The notes: generated from the sequence alone by a model not told the origin. Counted from the stretch's first letter, positions 49,448-58,958 are shown. The stretch: DNA of 64,000 nucleotides from Hymenobacter jeollabukensis (GCF_005771675.1 NZ_VAJM01000011.1:1-64000); one strand, 5' to 3'. Program-made: numbers and translations.

Positions 49448-50611
49448 ATGAAACCGCTCGAAGACTACTTAGTGGTTGATTTCAGCCAGTTTCTCTCCGG
49501 CCCCTCGGCGGCCCTGCGCCTGGCCGATTTCGGGGCGCGGGTCATCAAGATTGAGCGGCCCGAAACCGGCGACATCTGCCGACACCTGTACACCTCCAAC
49601 GTCATCATGAACGGGGAGTCGTCGGTGTTTCACGCCATCAACCGCAACAAGGAAAGCTTCGCCGCCGACCTCAAAAACGACGCCGACCGCGCCCAGGTGT
49701 GGGAGCTGGTGCGCCGCGCCGACGTGGTGATGCACAACTACCGCCCCGGCGTGATGGAGCGCCTGGGCTTCGACTACCAGAGCGTACGGGCGCAGAATCC
49801 CACGGTGGTTTACGGCGAAATTTCCGGCTACGGTCCCGACGGCCCCTGGCGCGACAAGCCCGGCCAGGACTTGCTCCTGCAGTCGGTTTCGGGCCTGACC
49901 TGGCTGAGCGGCAACGACGGCAGCGGCCCGGTACCGATGGGCCTCTCCATCGTGGACATGCTGGCCGGGGCGCACCTGGCCCAGGGGCTGCTGGCCTGCT
50001 TGGTGCGGCGCAGCCTGCGCGGCGAAGGCGGACTGGTGCAGGTGAGCATGCTCGAATCGGCCATCGACTTCCAGTTCGAGACGCTGACCACCTTCTTCAA
50101 CGACGGCGGGCAGCTACCCCAACGGACCCGGCACAACAGCGCCCACGCCTACCTCGGCGCGCCCTACGGCATCTACCAGACCCAAAACGGCTACCTGGCC
50201 CTGGCCATGGGTTCCATCCCGAAGCTGGGCGAATTGCTCGGCTGCCCGGCGCTGCTGAATTACCCCGAGCCGAAACAGGCCTTCGACCAGCGCGACGAAA
50301 TCAAAGCCACGCTGGCCGAGCACCTGCGCACCAATACCACCGAGGCCTGGCTGGCCGTGCTGGAGCCCGCCGATATCTGGTGCGCCAACGTGCTGCGCTG
50401 GGACGAGCTGCTTCGGCACGAGGGCTTCCGCGGCCTGGAAATGACGCAGACCGTGCGGCAGCTCGACGGCTACGAGTACCAGACCACCCGCTGCCCCATC
50501 CGCCTCGACGGGGAGCGGCTGACTTCGCCCGTCGGCTCGCCGAAGCTGGGCCAGGACAACGCCCGGCTGCAAGAGGAATTCATGACCAGCAACGCCCGCC
50601 AAGATGCCTGA
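49448..50611 (+). CDS. Class III (CaiB/BaiF) CoA-transferase 2
   Basis: This 387-residue protein is a paralogue of the preceding CoA-transferase. It shows [20 protein letters not shown] (9-28), [10 protein letters not shown] (30-39) and the putative catalytic Asp170 in [18 protein letters not shown]. Its last 8 bases overlap the start of the second SBP gene, which signals translational coupling and a joint function. Whether the two transferases form one heteromeric enzyme or act on different acids cannot be told from sequence. Confidence 0.88.
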   Translation: MKPLEDYLVVDFSQFLSGPSAALRLADFGARVIKIERPETGDICRHLYTSNVIMNGESSVFHAINRNKESFAADLKNDADRAQVWELVRRADVVMHNYRPGVMERLGFDYQSVRAQNPTVVYGEISGYGPDGPWRDKPGQDLLLQSVSGLTWLSGNDGSGPVPMGLSIVDMLAGAHLAQGLLACLVRRSLRGEGGLVQVSMLESAIDFQFETLTTFFNDGGQLPQRTRHNSAHAYLGAPYGIYQTQNGYLALAMGSIPKLGELLGCPALLNYPEPKQAFDQRDEIKATLAEHLRTNTTEAWLAVLEPADIWCANVLRWDELLRHEGFRGLEMTQTVRQLDGYEYQTTRCPIRLDGERLTSPVGSPKLGQDNARLQEEFMTSNARQDA

Positions 50612-51860
50612 GCAACAGCCTTTCCGCGTGGCCGTGCGCAAGTTCGCGCCCTTCGAAGCCCACATGCAGAAGCTCTGGGCGGCCTTCTGCGCCCACTCCG
50701 GCTGCACGCTGCCGGCCGAGTTCGTGGCCCTGGACCTGCACCCGCTGCACCAGAGCCTGCTGACCGATCAGGGCCTGGCAACCGGCGCCTGGGACCTGGC
50801 CCACATCAACACCGACTGGCTGCCCGAAGCCCAGGCCGCCAGCGCATTGCTGGACCTCGCGCCACTGATTCGGCAGAACCCGCCGGCCGATTTTCCGCAG
50901 GGCTGGAGCCCGTCGTTGCTGGGGATGCAGGAATACGGCGGCACCACGCTCGGCCTGCCCTTCCACGACGGCCCGGAGTGCCTGATTTACCGCAAGGACC
51001 TGTTCGACAGCCCGACGGAGCAGGCCGAGTTCCGGCAGCTGCACGGCCGGCCGCTGCAACCGCCTGCTACCTGGGAAGAGCTGCAGCAGGTGGCCCGCTT
51101 TTTTCACCGCCCCGAGCAGAACCTCTACGGCTTCGTGGCCGCCGGCTACCCCGACGGGCACAACACCGTTTTCGACTTCTGCCTGCACCTCTGGACCCGC
51201 GGCGGCCAGCTGCACGACGGGCAGGACCGGCTGCAAATCGACTCCGAGGCGGCGCGGGCGGGCCTGAGCTTCTACCGCCAGCTGCTGCGCGACACCAACG
51301 CCATTCACCCGCAGTCGATGCAGTACGAGTCGGTGCGGGCGGGGCAGGCCTTTGCCCGAGGCGAGGCGGCGCTGATGATCAACTGGTTTGGCTTCGCGGC
51401 CGTGTGCGAGGTGGACGACGCCTGCCCGGTGCGCGGCAAAGTCGACATCACCGCCGTGCCCAGGGGCGAAAACACCGTGGGCAGCTCCGCGTCGCTGAAC
51501 GTGTACTGGCTATATGCAATAGGTTCTGGCAGCCGGCACCAGCAGCTGGCCTACGACTTCATCCGCTTCGCCCTCAGCCCGGAAAACGACAAGCAGCTCA
51601 CGCTGGAAGGCGGTATCGGCTGCCGGCTCAGCACCTGGCACGACCCGGACATCAACGCCCGGGTGCCCTACTACCACAAGCTGGCGGAGCTGCACGAAAA
51701 GGCCGAAACGCTGCCGCAGAAAGCCAACTGGGCCCAGCTGGCCGCCGTCATCGACGAAGCAGTGCTGCGGGCCCTGAATACCGACGAGCCTGTAGCCGAG
51801 CTACTGGCCGCCGCGCAACTGAAAATCAACGCCCTGGACAACCCTCTGGATTATGTTTAG
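50604..51860 (+). CDS. Leaderless solute-binding-protein homologue 2
   Basis: This 418-residue protein resembles sugar-type ABC solute-binding proteins (SBP_bac_1), with [55 protein letters not shown] and [19 protein letters not shown]. It begins [20 protein letters not shown] and has no signal peptide or lipobox. The 8-base overlaps with the upstream CoA-transferase and downstream oxidoreductase genes leave no room for a different start with a leader. It should be cytosolic and may form a functional pair with the SBP at 46728. Ligand and role are unknown. Confidence 0.78.
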   Translation: MPEQQPFRVAVRKFAPFEAHMQKLWAAFCAHSGCTLPAEFVALDLHPLHQSLLTDQGLATGAWDLAHINTDWLPEAQAASALLDLAPLIRQNPPADFPQGWSPSLLGMQEYGGTTLGLPFHDGPECLIYRKDLFDSPTEQAEFRQLHGRPLQPPATWEELQQVARFFHRPEQNLYGFVAAGYPDGHNTVFDFCLHLWTRGGQLHDGQDRLQIDSEAARAGLSFYRQLLRDTNAIHPQSMQYESVRAGQAFARGEAALMINWFGFAAVCEVDDACPVRGKVDITAVPRGENTVGSSASLNVYWLYAIGSGSRHQQLAYDFIRFALSPENDKQLTLEGGIGCRLSTWHDPDINARVPYYHKLAELHEKAETLPQKANWAQLAAVIDEAVLRALNTDEPVAELLAAAQLKINALDNPLDYV

Positions 51861-52971
51861 CATCGACGGCACCCCGATTCCCTACCAGCCGGTGCGGCCC
51901 GCCCGGCCCCTGCCCATCGTCATCGTCGGGGCTGGCGGCATCGTGGGCGACGCGCACCTGCCCGCCTACCGCAAGGCCGGCTTCGAAGTGGTGGGCATCA
52001 CCAACCGCACCCGCGCTAGGGCCGAAAAACTGGCCGCCGAGTGGAACATTCCGCACGTCTACGACTCGGTGGCCGAAGCCGTGCAGCACGCCCCCGCCAA
52101 CGCGGTGTACGACGTGACCATCATGCCCGAGCAGTTCGTGGCCACCCTGGAGCAGCTGCCCAACGGCGCGGCCGTGCTCATCCAGAAACCGATGGGCGAC
52201 TATTTCTGGCAGAGCCAGGAAATCCTGGAAGTCTGCCGCCGCAAGCATCTGGTGGCCGCCATCAACTGCCAACTGCGCTTCGCACCCTACGTGGCCGCCG
52301 CCCGGCACATGCTCAGCCAGGGCCTCATCGGTGAGCTGTACAATCTGGAAGTGCGCGTAACTTTGGAGACGCCCTGGGAGCTGTTTCCGCACGTGATGGT
52401 GCACCCGCGCCTGGAAATCCAGTACCACAGCATCCACTACATCGACCTGATTCGCAGCTTCCTCGGGGAGCCCGGCCGCGTAATGGCCAAGACGCTCCGG
52501 CACCCGGCCAAGGTGCTGTCCTCCACGCGCTCCACCATTTTGTTCGACTACGGCGACACCTTGCACGCCGTCATCAACACCAACCACGACCACTCGTTCG
52601 GGCCGCACAACCAGGAAAGCTTCATCAAGTGGGAAGGCACGAAAGGCGCCATTAAAGCCCGCATGGGCCTGCTGATGGACTACCCCCACGGCGTGCCCGA
52701 CAAGTTCGAGTACTGCCTGCTGCGCGAAAACGAAGCCCCGGCCTGGCACACCGTCGAGCTGGAAGGCTCCTGGTTCCCGGACGCCTTTATGGGCACGATG
52801 GGCAGTTTGATGCAGTTCAAAAACGGCGAAACCAGCGTGCTGCCCACCAGCGTGGAGGACGTCATCAAGACCATGGCCGTGGTGGAAGCCGCCTACGCAT
52901 CGAGCGACGGGAAGCCCGGCGCCCCGGGCGCGGCGGCCGCCTCAGCTGCCACTACCAACGAAAAGCGGTAG
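51853..52971 (+). CDS. Gfo/Idh/MocA family oxidoreductase
   Basis: This 372-residue NAD(P)-dependent oxidoreductase has the Rossmann loop [14 protein letters not shown] and the dinucleotide-side motif QKPMGDY (normally EKP). It also has a late [16 protein letters not shown] that normally carries the catalytic His/Asp region. It overlaps the SBP gene by 8 bases. The family oxidises or reduces sugars, inositols and related cyclic polyols, so the cassette probably handles a sugar-derived compound. It has a low-complexity Ala/Gly tail and no export signal. Confidence 0.85.
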   Translation: MFSIDGTPIPYQPVRPARPLPIVIVGAGGIVGDAHLPAYRKAGFEVVGITNRTRARAEKLAAEWNIPHVYDSVAEAVQHAPANAVYDVTIMPEQFVATLEQLPNGAAVLIQKPMGDYFWQSQEILEVCRRKHLVAAINCQLRFAPYVAAARHMLSQGLIGELYNLEVRVTLETPWELFPHVMVHPRLEIQYHSIHYIDLIRSFLGEPGRVMAKTLRHPAKVLSSTRSTILFDYGDTLHAVINTNHDHSFGPHNQESFIKWEGTKGAIKARMGLLMDYPHGVPDKFEYCLLRENEAPAWHTVELEGSWFPDAFMGTMGSLMQFKNGETSVLPTSVEDVIKTMAVVEAAYASSDGKPGAPGAAAASAATTNEKR

Positions 52972-53060
52972 AGAGCAGGACACTTGCCCGGCTTTCCTAC
53001 CGCATCTTACACGCTCAATAACTCCTCAAAACCACTCAACAAAACCACTCAACGACTCCC

Positions 53061-53172
53061 CACACCGTCAGCCGGTAGCAATTAAAGCAGCCCGCGCCGC
53101 TTTGACTGCGCTGCGTCGTCAGGCTCCCCCTTCCTCGCTTGATGCGCGACATCCCAGGAGAGGGGGCCGGTC
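53061..53172. repeat. Extended family B repeat with insert
   Basis: A 5' extension (AGCCGGTAGCAATTAAAGC..., then CTGCGCTGCGTCGTCAGGC) matches 61190-61240. It is followed by CTCCCCCTTCC, the insert CGCTTGATGCGCGACATC (53136-53153) and GGAGAGGGGGCCGG. It ends about 29 bases before the MaoC start. Confidence 0.78.
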
Positions 53173-53200
53173 CCGGAAGGGTTTCGCGAGGCCACCACCT

Positions 53201-53653
53201 ATGTACTTCAAATCCACCTTCTTCGAAGACTACACCCTCGGCGACAAGCGCGTGACGCTGGGCCGCACGCTCACCGAAACCGACTTCGTGGTCCACGCCG
53301 GGCACACCGGCGACTTTTTCCCCCACCACCTCGACGCGGAGTGGTGCAAGACGCAGCCCTTCGGCCAGCGCATTGCCCACGGCACGATGGTGTTCAGCAT
53401 CGGTATCGGCCTGACGGCCTCGGAAATCAACCCGGAAGCCTTTTCCAAGGGCTACGACCGGCTGCGCTTCATCAAGCCCGTGTTCATCGGCAACACCATC
53501 CGCTCGGAAGTCACGATTTCGGAGAAGACGGAGGGCAAGAAGCCCGGCTACGGACAGGTAACTGAGCACGTGGAAATCTTCAACGAGCACGGCGAAGTGG
53601 TGCTGGCCTGCGACCATCTGCTGGTGGTGAAGCTGCGGCCACAACACGCCTAG
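53201..53653 (+). CDS. MaoC-like enoyl-CoA hydratase
   Basis: This 150-residue single hot-dog protein probably hydrates or dehydrates an acyl-CoA. The hydratase-2 signature is present as [15 protein letters not shown] then [10 protein letters not shown], with catalytic candidates Asp38 and His43 at the usual five-residue spacing. The asparagine normally beside them is Phe40. The start at [10 protein letters not shown] is chosen because the upstream in-frame extension is repeat-encoded. It is the last gene of the SBP/CoA-transferase/MocA cassette and supplies the step expected after CoA activation. Confidence 0.82.
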   Translation: MYFKSTFFEDYTLGDKRVTLGRTLTETDFVVHAGHTGDFFPHHLDAEWCKTQPFGQRIAHGTMVFSIGIGLTASEINPEAFSKGYDRLRFIKPVFIGNTIRSEVTISEKTEGKKPGYGQVTEHVEIFNEHGEVVLACDHLLVVKLRPQHA

Positions 53654-53655
53654 TT

Positions 53656-53770
53656 GAACGTCATGTCGAGCGAAGTTGAGACATCTCGCGTGCTGATGGC
53701 GGATAGTAAGCCTTGTTCAATGAGCAGATTACTATCGAGCGAGATGTCTCGACTTCGCTCGACATGACGA
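53656..53770. repeat. Family A repeat after the MaoC stop
   Basis: Left arm GAACGTCATGTCGAGCGAAG and right arm GCGAGATGTCTCGACTTCG with GACATGACGA enclose a loop containing GATAGTAA...TTACTATC. It starts two bases after the MaoC TAG. Confidence 0.85.
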
Positions 53771-53838
53771 CCTGACGAGGGCCGGATGACAGCCCGCCAG
53801 AATCCCCCAACTACCCCACCCAAAACCCGCTCCGCCCG

Positions 53839-55143
53839 ATGGCCCTTGCCCCTGCTCCCACCCCGCCGCCGGTAGTCACCGGCAGCCCCACCAGCGCCCG
53901 CGCCTACCTGCTTCCGTTCATCCTGGTGGTGGGCGTGTTCTTTCTCTGGGGCATGGCGCACAGCCTGGATTCCATCCTGATTCCGCACCTGCAGAAGGCC
54001 TGCCAGCTCAACAACCGGCAGTCGACGCTGGTGGACACGGCCGTGTTTCTGGCCTACTTCCTGATGGCCATTCCGGCCGGGATGCTGCTCAAACGCCTGG
54101 GTTACAAAACCACTATTATCCTAGGCCTGCTGGCCTTTGCGGGCGGGGCGTTCCTCTTCATCCCCGCCGCCGATGCCCGCTCCTACGGCATGTTCCTGAC
54201 GGCCTTATTCATCATCGGCTGCGGGCTGACCACGCTGGAAACCGCCGCCAACCCCTACGCCGCCGTGCTCGGGCCGCCCGAGGGCAGCACCAGCCGGCTG
54301 AACCTGGCGGCCTCGTTCAACGGCCTGGCCGTGTTCGTGGCCCCGATTATCGGCGCCAACATGATTCTCTCGGGCACGGAGTACAGCAAGGCCCAGCTGG
54401 CGGCCATGCCCACGGCCGAGCGCATTGCCTACCTCAACCACGAAGCCGCCGCCGTGAAGCTGCCCTACCTGGTGCTGGGCGCGGTGCTGGTGGCCGTGGC
54501 GGTGCTGTTCTTTTTCAGCAAGCTGCCCGAGGTAAAGGCCGCCGAAGCTGAGCCCTCCCAGGGCGGCGGCTTTTTCGCCGTGCTGAAACACCGGCACCTG
54601 ACCTGGGCCGTGGTGGCGCAGTTTTTCTACGTCGGGGCGCAGGTCTGCGTGACGAGCTTCTTTATCCGCATGGCCAAGCAGGGCGCGGGCGTCGATGAGA
54701 AAACCGCCGGCTACTACCTGGCCGTGTACGGGCTGCTGTTTATGATCGGGCGCTTCGCCGGCACGGCCCTACTCAAGTACGTGGCCTCGCAGCGGCTGCT
54801 CTCGATTTACGCCGTGGTAGCCGTGGCCCTGTGCGCGGTGGCCGTGTTCGGCGACGGGGCCTACGTCATCTACGCCCTGGGCGGCATCGGCTTTTTCATG
54901 AGCATCATGTTCCCCACCATCTTCGCCCTGGGCATTGCCGGCCTCGGCGACGACACCAAGCCCGGCTCGTCCTGGCTGGTCATGTCCATCGTGGGCGGGG
55001 CCATCCTGCCCTACCTAATGGGCACGCTCATCGATATGCGCGGCGACAATATCCAGATCGGCTACCTCATCCCGCTGGGCTGCTTCCTGGTGATTCTGCT
55101 CTTCGGTCAGTACGGCTACCGCATCAACCGCAAGCTGGTGTAA
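53839..55143 (+). CDS. FucP-like sugar:H+ symporter (MFS)
   Basis: This 434-residue inner-membrane protein has twelve predicted membrane segments and belongs to the FucP group of the major facilitator superfamily. It should import L-fucose or a related monosaccharide with protons. FucP landmarks are FFLWGMAHSLDSILIPHL, IPAGMLLKRLGYK, LETAANPY (Glu134) and RLNLAASFNG (Asn161). By my recollection these align with E. coli FucP Glu135 and Asn162 at an offset of one. At the same offset E. coli Asp46 falls on Ser45, with an Asp one residue earlier (Asp44). It links the oxidative fucose genes to the glycosidases. Other aldoses remain possible. Confidence 0.82.
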   Translation: MALAPAPTPPPVVTGSPTSARAYLLPFILVVGVFFLWGMAHSLDSILIPHLQKACQLNNRQSTLVDTAVFLAYFLMAIPAGMLLKRLGYKTTIILGLLAFAGGAFLFIPAADARSYGMFLTALFIIGCGLTTLETAANPYAAVLGPPEGSTSRLNLAASFNGLAVFVAPIIGANMILSGTEYSKAQLAAMPTAERIAYLNHEAAAVKLPYLVLGAVLVAVAVLFFFSKLPEVKAAEAEPSQGGGFFAVLKHRHLTWAVVAQFFYVGAQVCVTSFFIRMAKQGAGVDEKTAGYYLAVYGLLFMIGRFAGTALLKYVASQRLLSIYAVVAVALCAVAVFGDGAYVIYALGGIGFFMSIMFPTIFALGIAGLGDDTKPGSSWLVMSIVGGAILPYLMGTLIDMRGDNIQIGYLIPLGCFLVILLFGQYGYRINRKLV

Positions 55144-55160
55144 GTCAGTGCTGATCTACT

Positions 55161-55299
55161 GAACGTCATGCTTGATCTGGCGTCCGCGCAGTCGAAGCAT
55201 CTCTACCGCTTCGACGGATAGTAAACTCCGCAGACAGGCCCATGAATCGAGTACAATGAAGCGGTAGAGATGCTTCGCGGGGCTCAGCATGACGTTCTG
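55161..55299. repeat. Family A repeat carrying the TTGATCTGGCGTCCG insert
   Basis: The left arm reads GAACGTCATGC, then TTGATCTGGCGTCCG in place of TGAG, then CGCAGTCGAAGCATCTC. The right arm is a standard GAAGCGGTAGAGATGCTTCG copy ending CAGCATGACGTTCT. The insert-bearing 25 bases recur at 21393-21417. Confidence 0.82.
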
Positions 55300-55326
55300 A
55301 ATTCTCTCTTGCCCATTACCACCCCC

Positions 55327-58300
55327 ATGCAAAACCGGCGCAACCTTCCCCTGTCCCTACTGCTCCTGACGCTGCCCGCCCTGAGCTGGCTGCCGTCGGT
55401 ATCGGCCTGGGCGCAGGCGGCGCCGGCCACTGCGGCCACTACCGAGGCGGAGCTGCAGGCCGCCTTCCAGAACCCGCCCGAAGCGGCCCGGCCCTGGGTT
55501 ATCTGGTACTGGATGAACGCGGCGGTGACGCCCGAGGGCCTCACCGCCGACCTGGAGGCCATGCAGCAGGCCGGTATCGGCGGGGCCTTTTTGATGCCCA
55601 TCCGCGGTGCGGGTGACAAGCCGCTTATTGACCCGCCGGCCCAGCAACTCTCGCCGCGCTGGTGGCAGATGGTGCGCCACGCCATGACCGAGGCCGACCG
55701 CCTCGGCCTGAAGCTGGCCATGCACGTGAGCGACGGATTCGCCCTGGCCGGCGGCCCCTGGATTACGCCCGAGCTGGCCATGCAGAAGGTGGTTTCCAGC
55801 GAAACGCGCATCAGCGGCGGGCGCCGGCAAACTATCCAGCTGCCCCAGCCGGCGGCGGTGAAAGGCTACTACCGCGACATTGCCGTGTACGCCTACCCCA
55901 CGCCCACCGGCGGCGGGGTGTCGACCTACACCGTGAAGCCCGCCGTGACCAGCAGCGCCGCCGAGGGCAAGCCCGAGCGGCTAACCGTGGCCGGCAACAA
56001 GGACGGCTTCAAGCTCACCGAGCCGGGCTGGATTCAGTACGCTTTCGAGCGGCCCTTCACCGCCCGCAGCCTGCGCATCCGCTCCAACGGCTATAACTAC
56101 CAGGCCAACCGGCTCATCGTGGAAGTTAGCCAGGACGGGCAAACCTTCCGGCCCGTCCTGCGCCTGACGCCGCCGCGCAGCGGCTGGCAGGACAGCAGCG
56201 CCGTCACCCACGCGCTGCCGACCACCACGGCCCGTTTCTTCCGCTTCCGCTACGACCCCGCCGGCTCCGAGCCGGGCGGCGAAGACCTGGACGCGGCCAA
56301 GTGGAAACCCGCGCTGAAAGTCTCGGAAATCCGGCTGTCGGCGGAGGCGCGCATCAACCAGTACGAGGGCAAAAACGGGGAAGTCTGGCGCGTGAGTCCG
56401 CGCAACACCGCCCAGCAGTTGCCCGATTCGCTGTGCGTGCCGCTGGGCAAAGTCCTTAACCTTACCGATAAGCTCGGCCCCGACGGCCGTCTGAACTGGA
56501 CGCCCCCGGCCGGGCGCTGGACGATTCTGCGCGTGGGTCACACCGCCACCGGCTACACCAACTACACCGGCGGCGGCGCATTGGGCCTGGAGTGCGACAA
56601 GTTCAACCCCGCGGCCGTGAAGCTGCAGTTCGACAGCTGGTTTGGCGAAGCCCTGCGCCAGGGCGGGCCGGAGCTGGCCGGGCGGGTGCTCACGACCCTG
56701 CACGTCGACAGCTGGGAGTGCGGCTCCCAGAACTGGTCGAGCAATTTCGCCGCCGAGTTCCGGCAGCGCCGGGGCTACGATTTGCTGCCCTACCTGCCGG
56801 TGCTGGCCGGGGTGCCCCTGCAGAGCGCCGAGGTGTCGGAGCGGGTGCTGTTCGATTTGCGCCAGACCATTGCCGAGCTGATCGGCGACAAGTTTTACGC
56901 CACGCTGGCCGCCGAAGCCCGGGCCAAGGGCGTGACCATTTCGGCCGAGGCGGTGGCGCCCACGATGGTCAGCGACGGGCTGCTGCACTACCAGTACGCC
57001 GACGCGCCGATGGGCGAGTTCTGGCTGCGCAGCCCCACCCACGACAAGCCCAACGACATGCTCGACGCCATTTCGGGCGCGCACATCTACGGCAAGAACA
57101 TCGTGCAGGCGGAGGCTTTTACCGAGCTAAAAATGGCCTGGGACGAGCACCCGGCCATGCTGAAAACCGTGCAGGACCGCAACTACGCCCTGGGCGTCAA
57201 CCGGCTGGTGTACCACGTTTTCGCCCACAACCCCTGGCTGGACCGGCAGCCGGGCATGACCCTGAACGGCGTGGGCCTCTACTTCCAGCGCGACCAGACC
57301 TGGTGGCGCCCCGGCCGCGCCTGGGTCGACTATGCCCGCCGCTGCCAGGCGCTGTTGCAGCTCGGCCGCCCGGTGGTCGACGTGGCGGTGTTCAACGGCG
57401 AGGAAACCCCGCGCCGCGCCCTGCTGCCCGAGCGCCTGACCCGCACGCTGCCCGGCATCGTGGGCGCGGCGAAGGTGCAGAGCGAGCAAAAGCGCCTGGC
57501 CAACGTCGGCTCCCCGATGCGTGAGATGCCCGAAAAGGTGTCGGCCACGGCGAATAGCTTCACGGCCGATATGCTGGTAGACCCGCTGCACGGCTACGCC
57601 TACGACTCGTTTAACCCCGACGCGCTGCTGCGCCTGACCCGGGTGCGCGACGGCCGCATTGAGCTGCCCGGCGGGGCCAGCTACGCGCTGCTGGTGGTGC
57701 CCGGCGCCACCTCCCTCTGGCCCGACAGCACCTCCATGACGCCCGCCGTGGCCCAAAAGCTGCGGGAGCTGGTGCAGGCCGGCGCCACCGTGCTGCTCGA
57801 CCGGCAGCCCGGCCGCAGCCCCGAGCTGCGCGGCTATCCGCAGGCCGACCAGCAGGTGCAGCAGCTCACGGCGCAGCTCTACGCGGCGGGCGCCGCCCAG
57901 GCTACCGCCGCCGCCACCGGGGTGCCCGCGCCGGCCGGCTCGGGGCGGGTGCTGCGCGGCCCCTACGCCGCCGACTCCTTCGAGCCGCTGGGCCTCCCGC
58001 GCGACGTGACGGCCCACTACGCCAGCGGCCAGCGGGCCCGCGGCCTGGCCTGGACGCACCGCACCGCCGAGCAGTTCGATATCTACTTCATTGCCAACCA
58101 GCTCGACTCCACGCAGACCATCGATTTGTCGTTGCGCGTGGCCGGGCGGCAGCCGGAGCTGTGGGACGCGGTGACGGGCGAAATCCGGTCCGCGCAGGAC
58201 TGGCAAACCGACAACGGCCGCACCCGCCTGCCGCTGCGCCTGGAGCCCAGCGGCTCGGTGTTCGTGGTGCTGCGCCAGCCGACTTCGCAGACGGCTGTTC

Positions 58301-58842
58301 ACAACGGCCCGAACTGGCTGACCACCACGCCCGCCCAGCCACTGAGCGGCCCCTGGCAGGTGCAGTTCGACCCGAAAGCCGGCGGCCCGGCCCAGCCCGT
58401 GGCCTTTGCGCAGCTCACCGACTGGAGCCAGCACCCGGACGCGGCCATCCGCCACTACTCCGGCACGGCCGACTACCGGCAGACCTTCCGCTGGAAGACC
58501 AAGAAACGCCCCGGCCAGCGCGTGTACCTGGAACTCGGGCAGGTGAACAATCTGGCCGAAGTGGAGCTGAACGGCCAGCCCGTCGGCACGGCCTGGACGG
58601 CCCCCTACCGCCTCGACATCACCGACGCCGTGCGCAAGGGCGACAATCAGCTGCGCATCCGCGTGACCAACACCTGGGCCAACCGCCTCATTGGCGACGC
58701 GGCCTTGCCCCCGGAGCAGCGCCGCACCAGCCTGACCACGGCGCCCGCGCCGGCTGCTACCCGGCCGCTGTTGCCGGCCGGCTTGCTGGGGCCGGTGGTC
58801 ATCAGCACGGCTACTGAAACTGATTCAAAGACCTCGAAATAG
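55327..58842 (+). CDS. GH106 alpha-L-rhamnosidase, long form
   Basis: This 1171-residue secreted enzyme is a second GH106 member, about 200 residues longer than the one at 14623. A signal peptide ends near residue 28 (LPSVSAWAQA). The catalytic part opens with ARPWVIWYWMNAAVTPEGLT, GIGGAFLMPIRG and LAMHVSDGFALAGGPWITPE. Extra length lies in an inserted carbohydrate-binding-like region (about 190-330). The C-terminal beta-sandwich (VYLELGQVNNLAEVELNGQP) is shared with GH106 and GH2. The start at MQNRRNLPLS excludes repeat-encoded codons. It probably trims rhamnose in a context different from that of the shorter enzyme. Confidence 0.85.
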   Translation: MQNRRNLPLSLLLLTLPALSWLPSVSAWAQAAPATAATTEAELQAAFQNPPEAARPWVIWYWMNAAVTPEGLTADLEAMQQAGIGGAFLMPIRGAGDKPLIDPPAQQLSPRWWQMVRHAMTEADRLGLKLAMHVSDGFALAGGPWITPELAMQKVVSSETRISGGRRQTIQLPQPAAVKGYYRDIAVYAYPTPTGGGVSTYTVKPAVTSSAAEGKPERLTVAGNKDGFKLTEPGWIQYAFERPFTARSLRIRSNGYNYQANRLIVEVSQDGQTFRPVLRLTPPRSGWQDSSAVTHALPTTTARFFRFRYDPAGSEPGGEDLDAAKWKPALKVSEIRLSAEARINQYEGKNGEVWRVSPRNTAQQLPDSLCVPLGKVLNLTDKLGPDGRLNWTPPAGRWTILRVGHTATGYTNYTGGGALGLECDKFNPAAVKLQFDSWFGEALRQGGPELAGRVLTTLHVDSWECGSQNWSSNFAAEFRQRRGYDLLPYLPVLAGVPLQSAEVSERVLFDLRQTIAELIGDKFYATLAAEARAKGVTISAEAVAPTMVSDGLLHYQYADAPMGEFWLRSPTHDKPNDMLDAISGAHIYGKNIVQAEAFTELKMAWDEHPAMLKTVQDRNYALGVNRLVYHVFAHNPWLDRQPGMTLNGVGLYFQRDQTWWRPGRAWVDYARRCQALLQLGRPVVDVAVFNGEETPRRALLPERLTRTLPGIVGAAKVQSEQKRLANVGSPMREMPEKVSATANSFTADMLVDPLHGYAYDSFNPDALLRLTRVRDGRIELPGGASYALLVVPGATSLWPDSTSMTPAVAQKLRELVQAGATVLLDRQPGRSPELRGYPQADQQVQQLTAQLYAAGAAQATAAATGVPAPAGSGRVLRGPYAADSFEPLGLPRDVTAHYASGQRARGLAWTHRTAEQFDIYFIANQLDSTQTIDLSLRVAGRQPELWDAVTGEIRSAQDWQTDNGRTRLPLRLEPSGSVFVVLRQPTSQTAVHNGPNWLTTTPAQPLSGPWQVQFDPKAGGPAQPVAFAQLTDWSQHPDAAIRHYSGTADYRQTFRWKTKKRPGQRVYLELGQVNNLAEVELNGQPVGTAWTAPYRLDITDAVRKGDNQLRIRVTNTWANRLIGDAALPPEQRRTSLTTAPAPAATRPLLPAGLLGPVVISTATETDSKTSK

Positions 58843-58936
58843 AACGTCATGCTGAGCTTGTCGAAGCATCTCTACCGCTTCGCCTGCAACCATTCAACGA
58901 AGCGGTAGAGATGCTTCGACGGGCACAGCATGACGA
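58843..58936. repeat. Family A repeat after the GH106 stop
   Basis: Compact copy: GAACGTCATGCTGAGCTTG and CATCTCTACCGCTTCG on the left, the complement on the right (CGAAGCGGTAGAGATGCTTC then ACAGCATGACG), with a loop of only about 16 bases. It directly follows the TAG stop. Confidence 0.88.
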
Positions 58937-58958
58937 CCTCATTTACTCCGTTTGCTCC

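Noticed and set aside
46728-51860. ABC sugar transporter operon
   Set aside because: Only binding-protein homologues are present. Both lack export signals and no permease or ATPase gene exists in the window.
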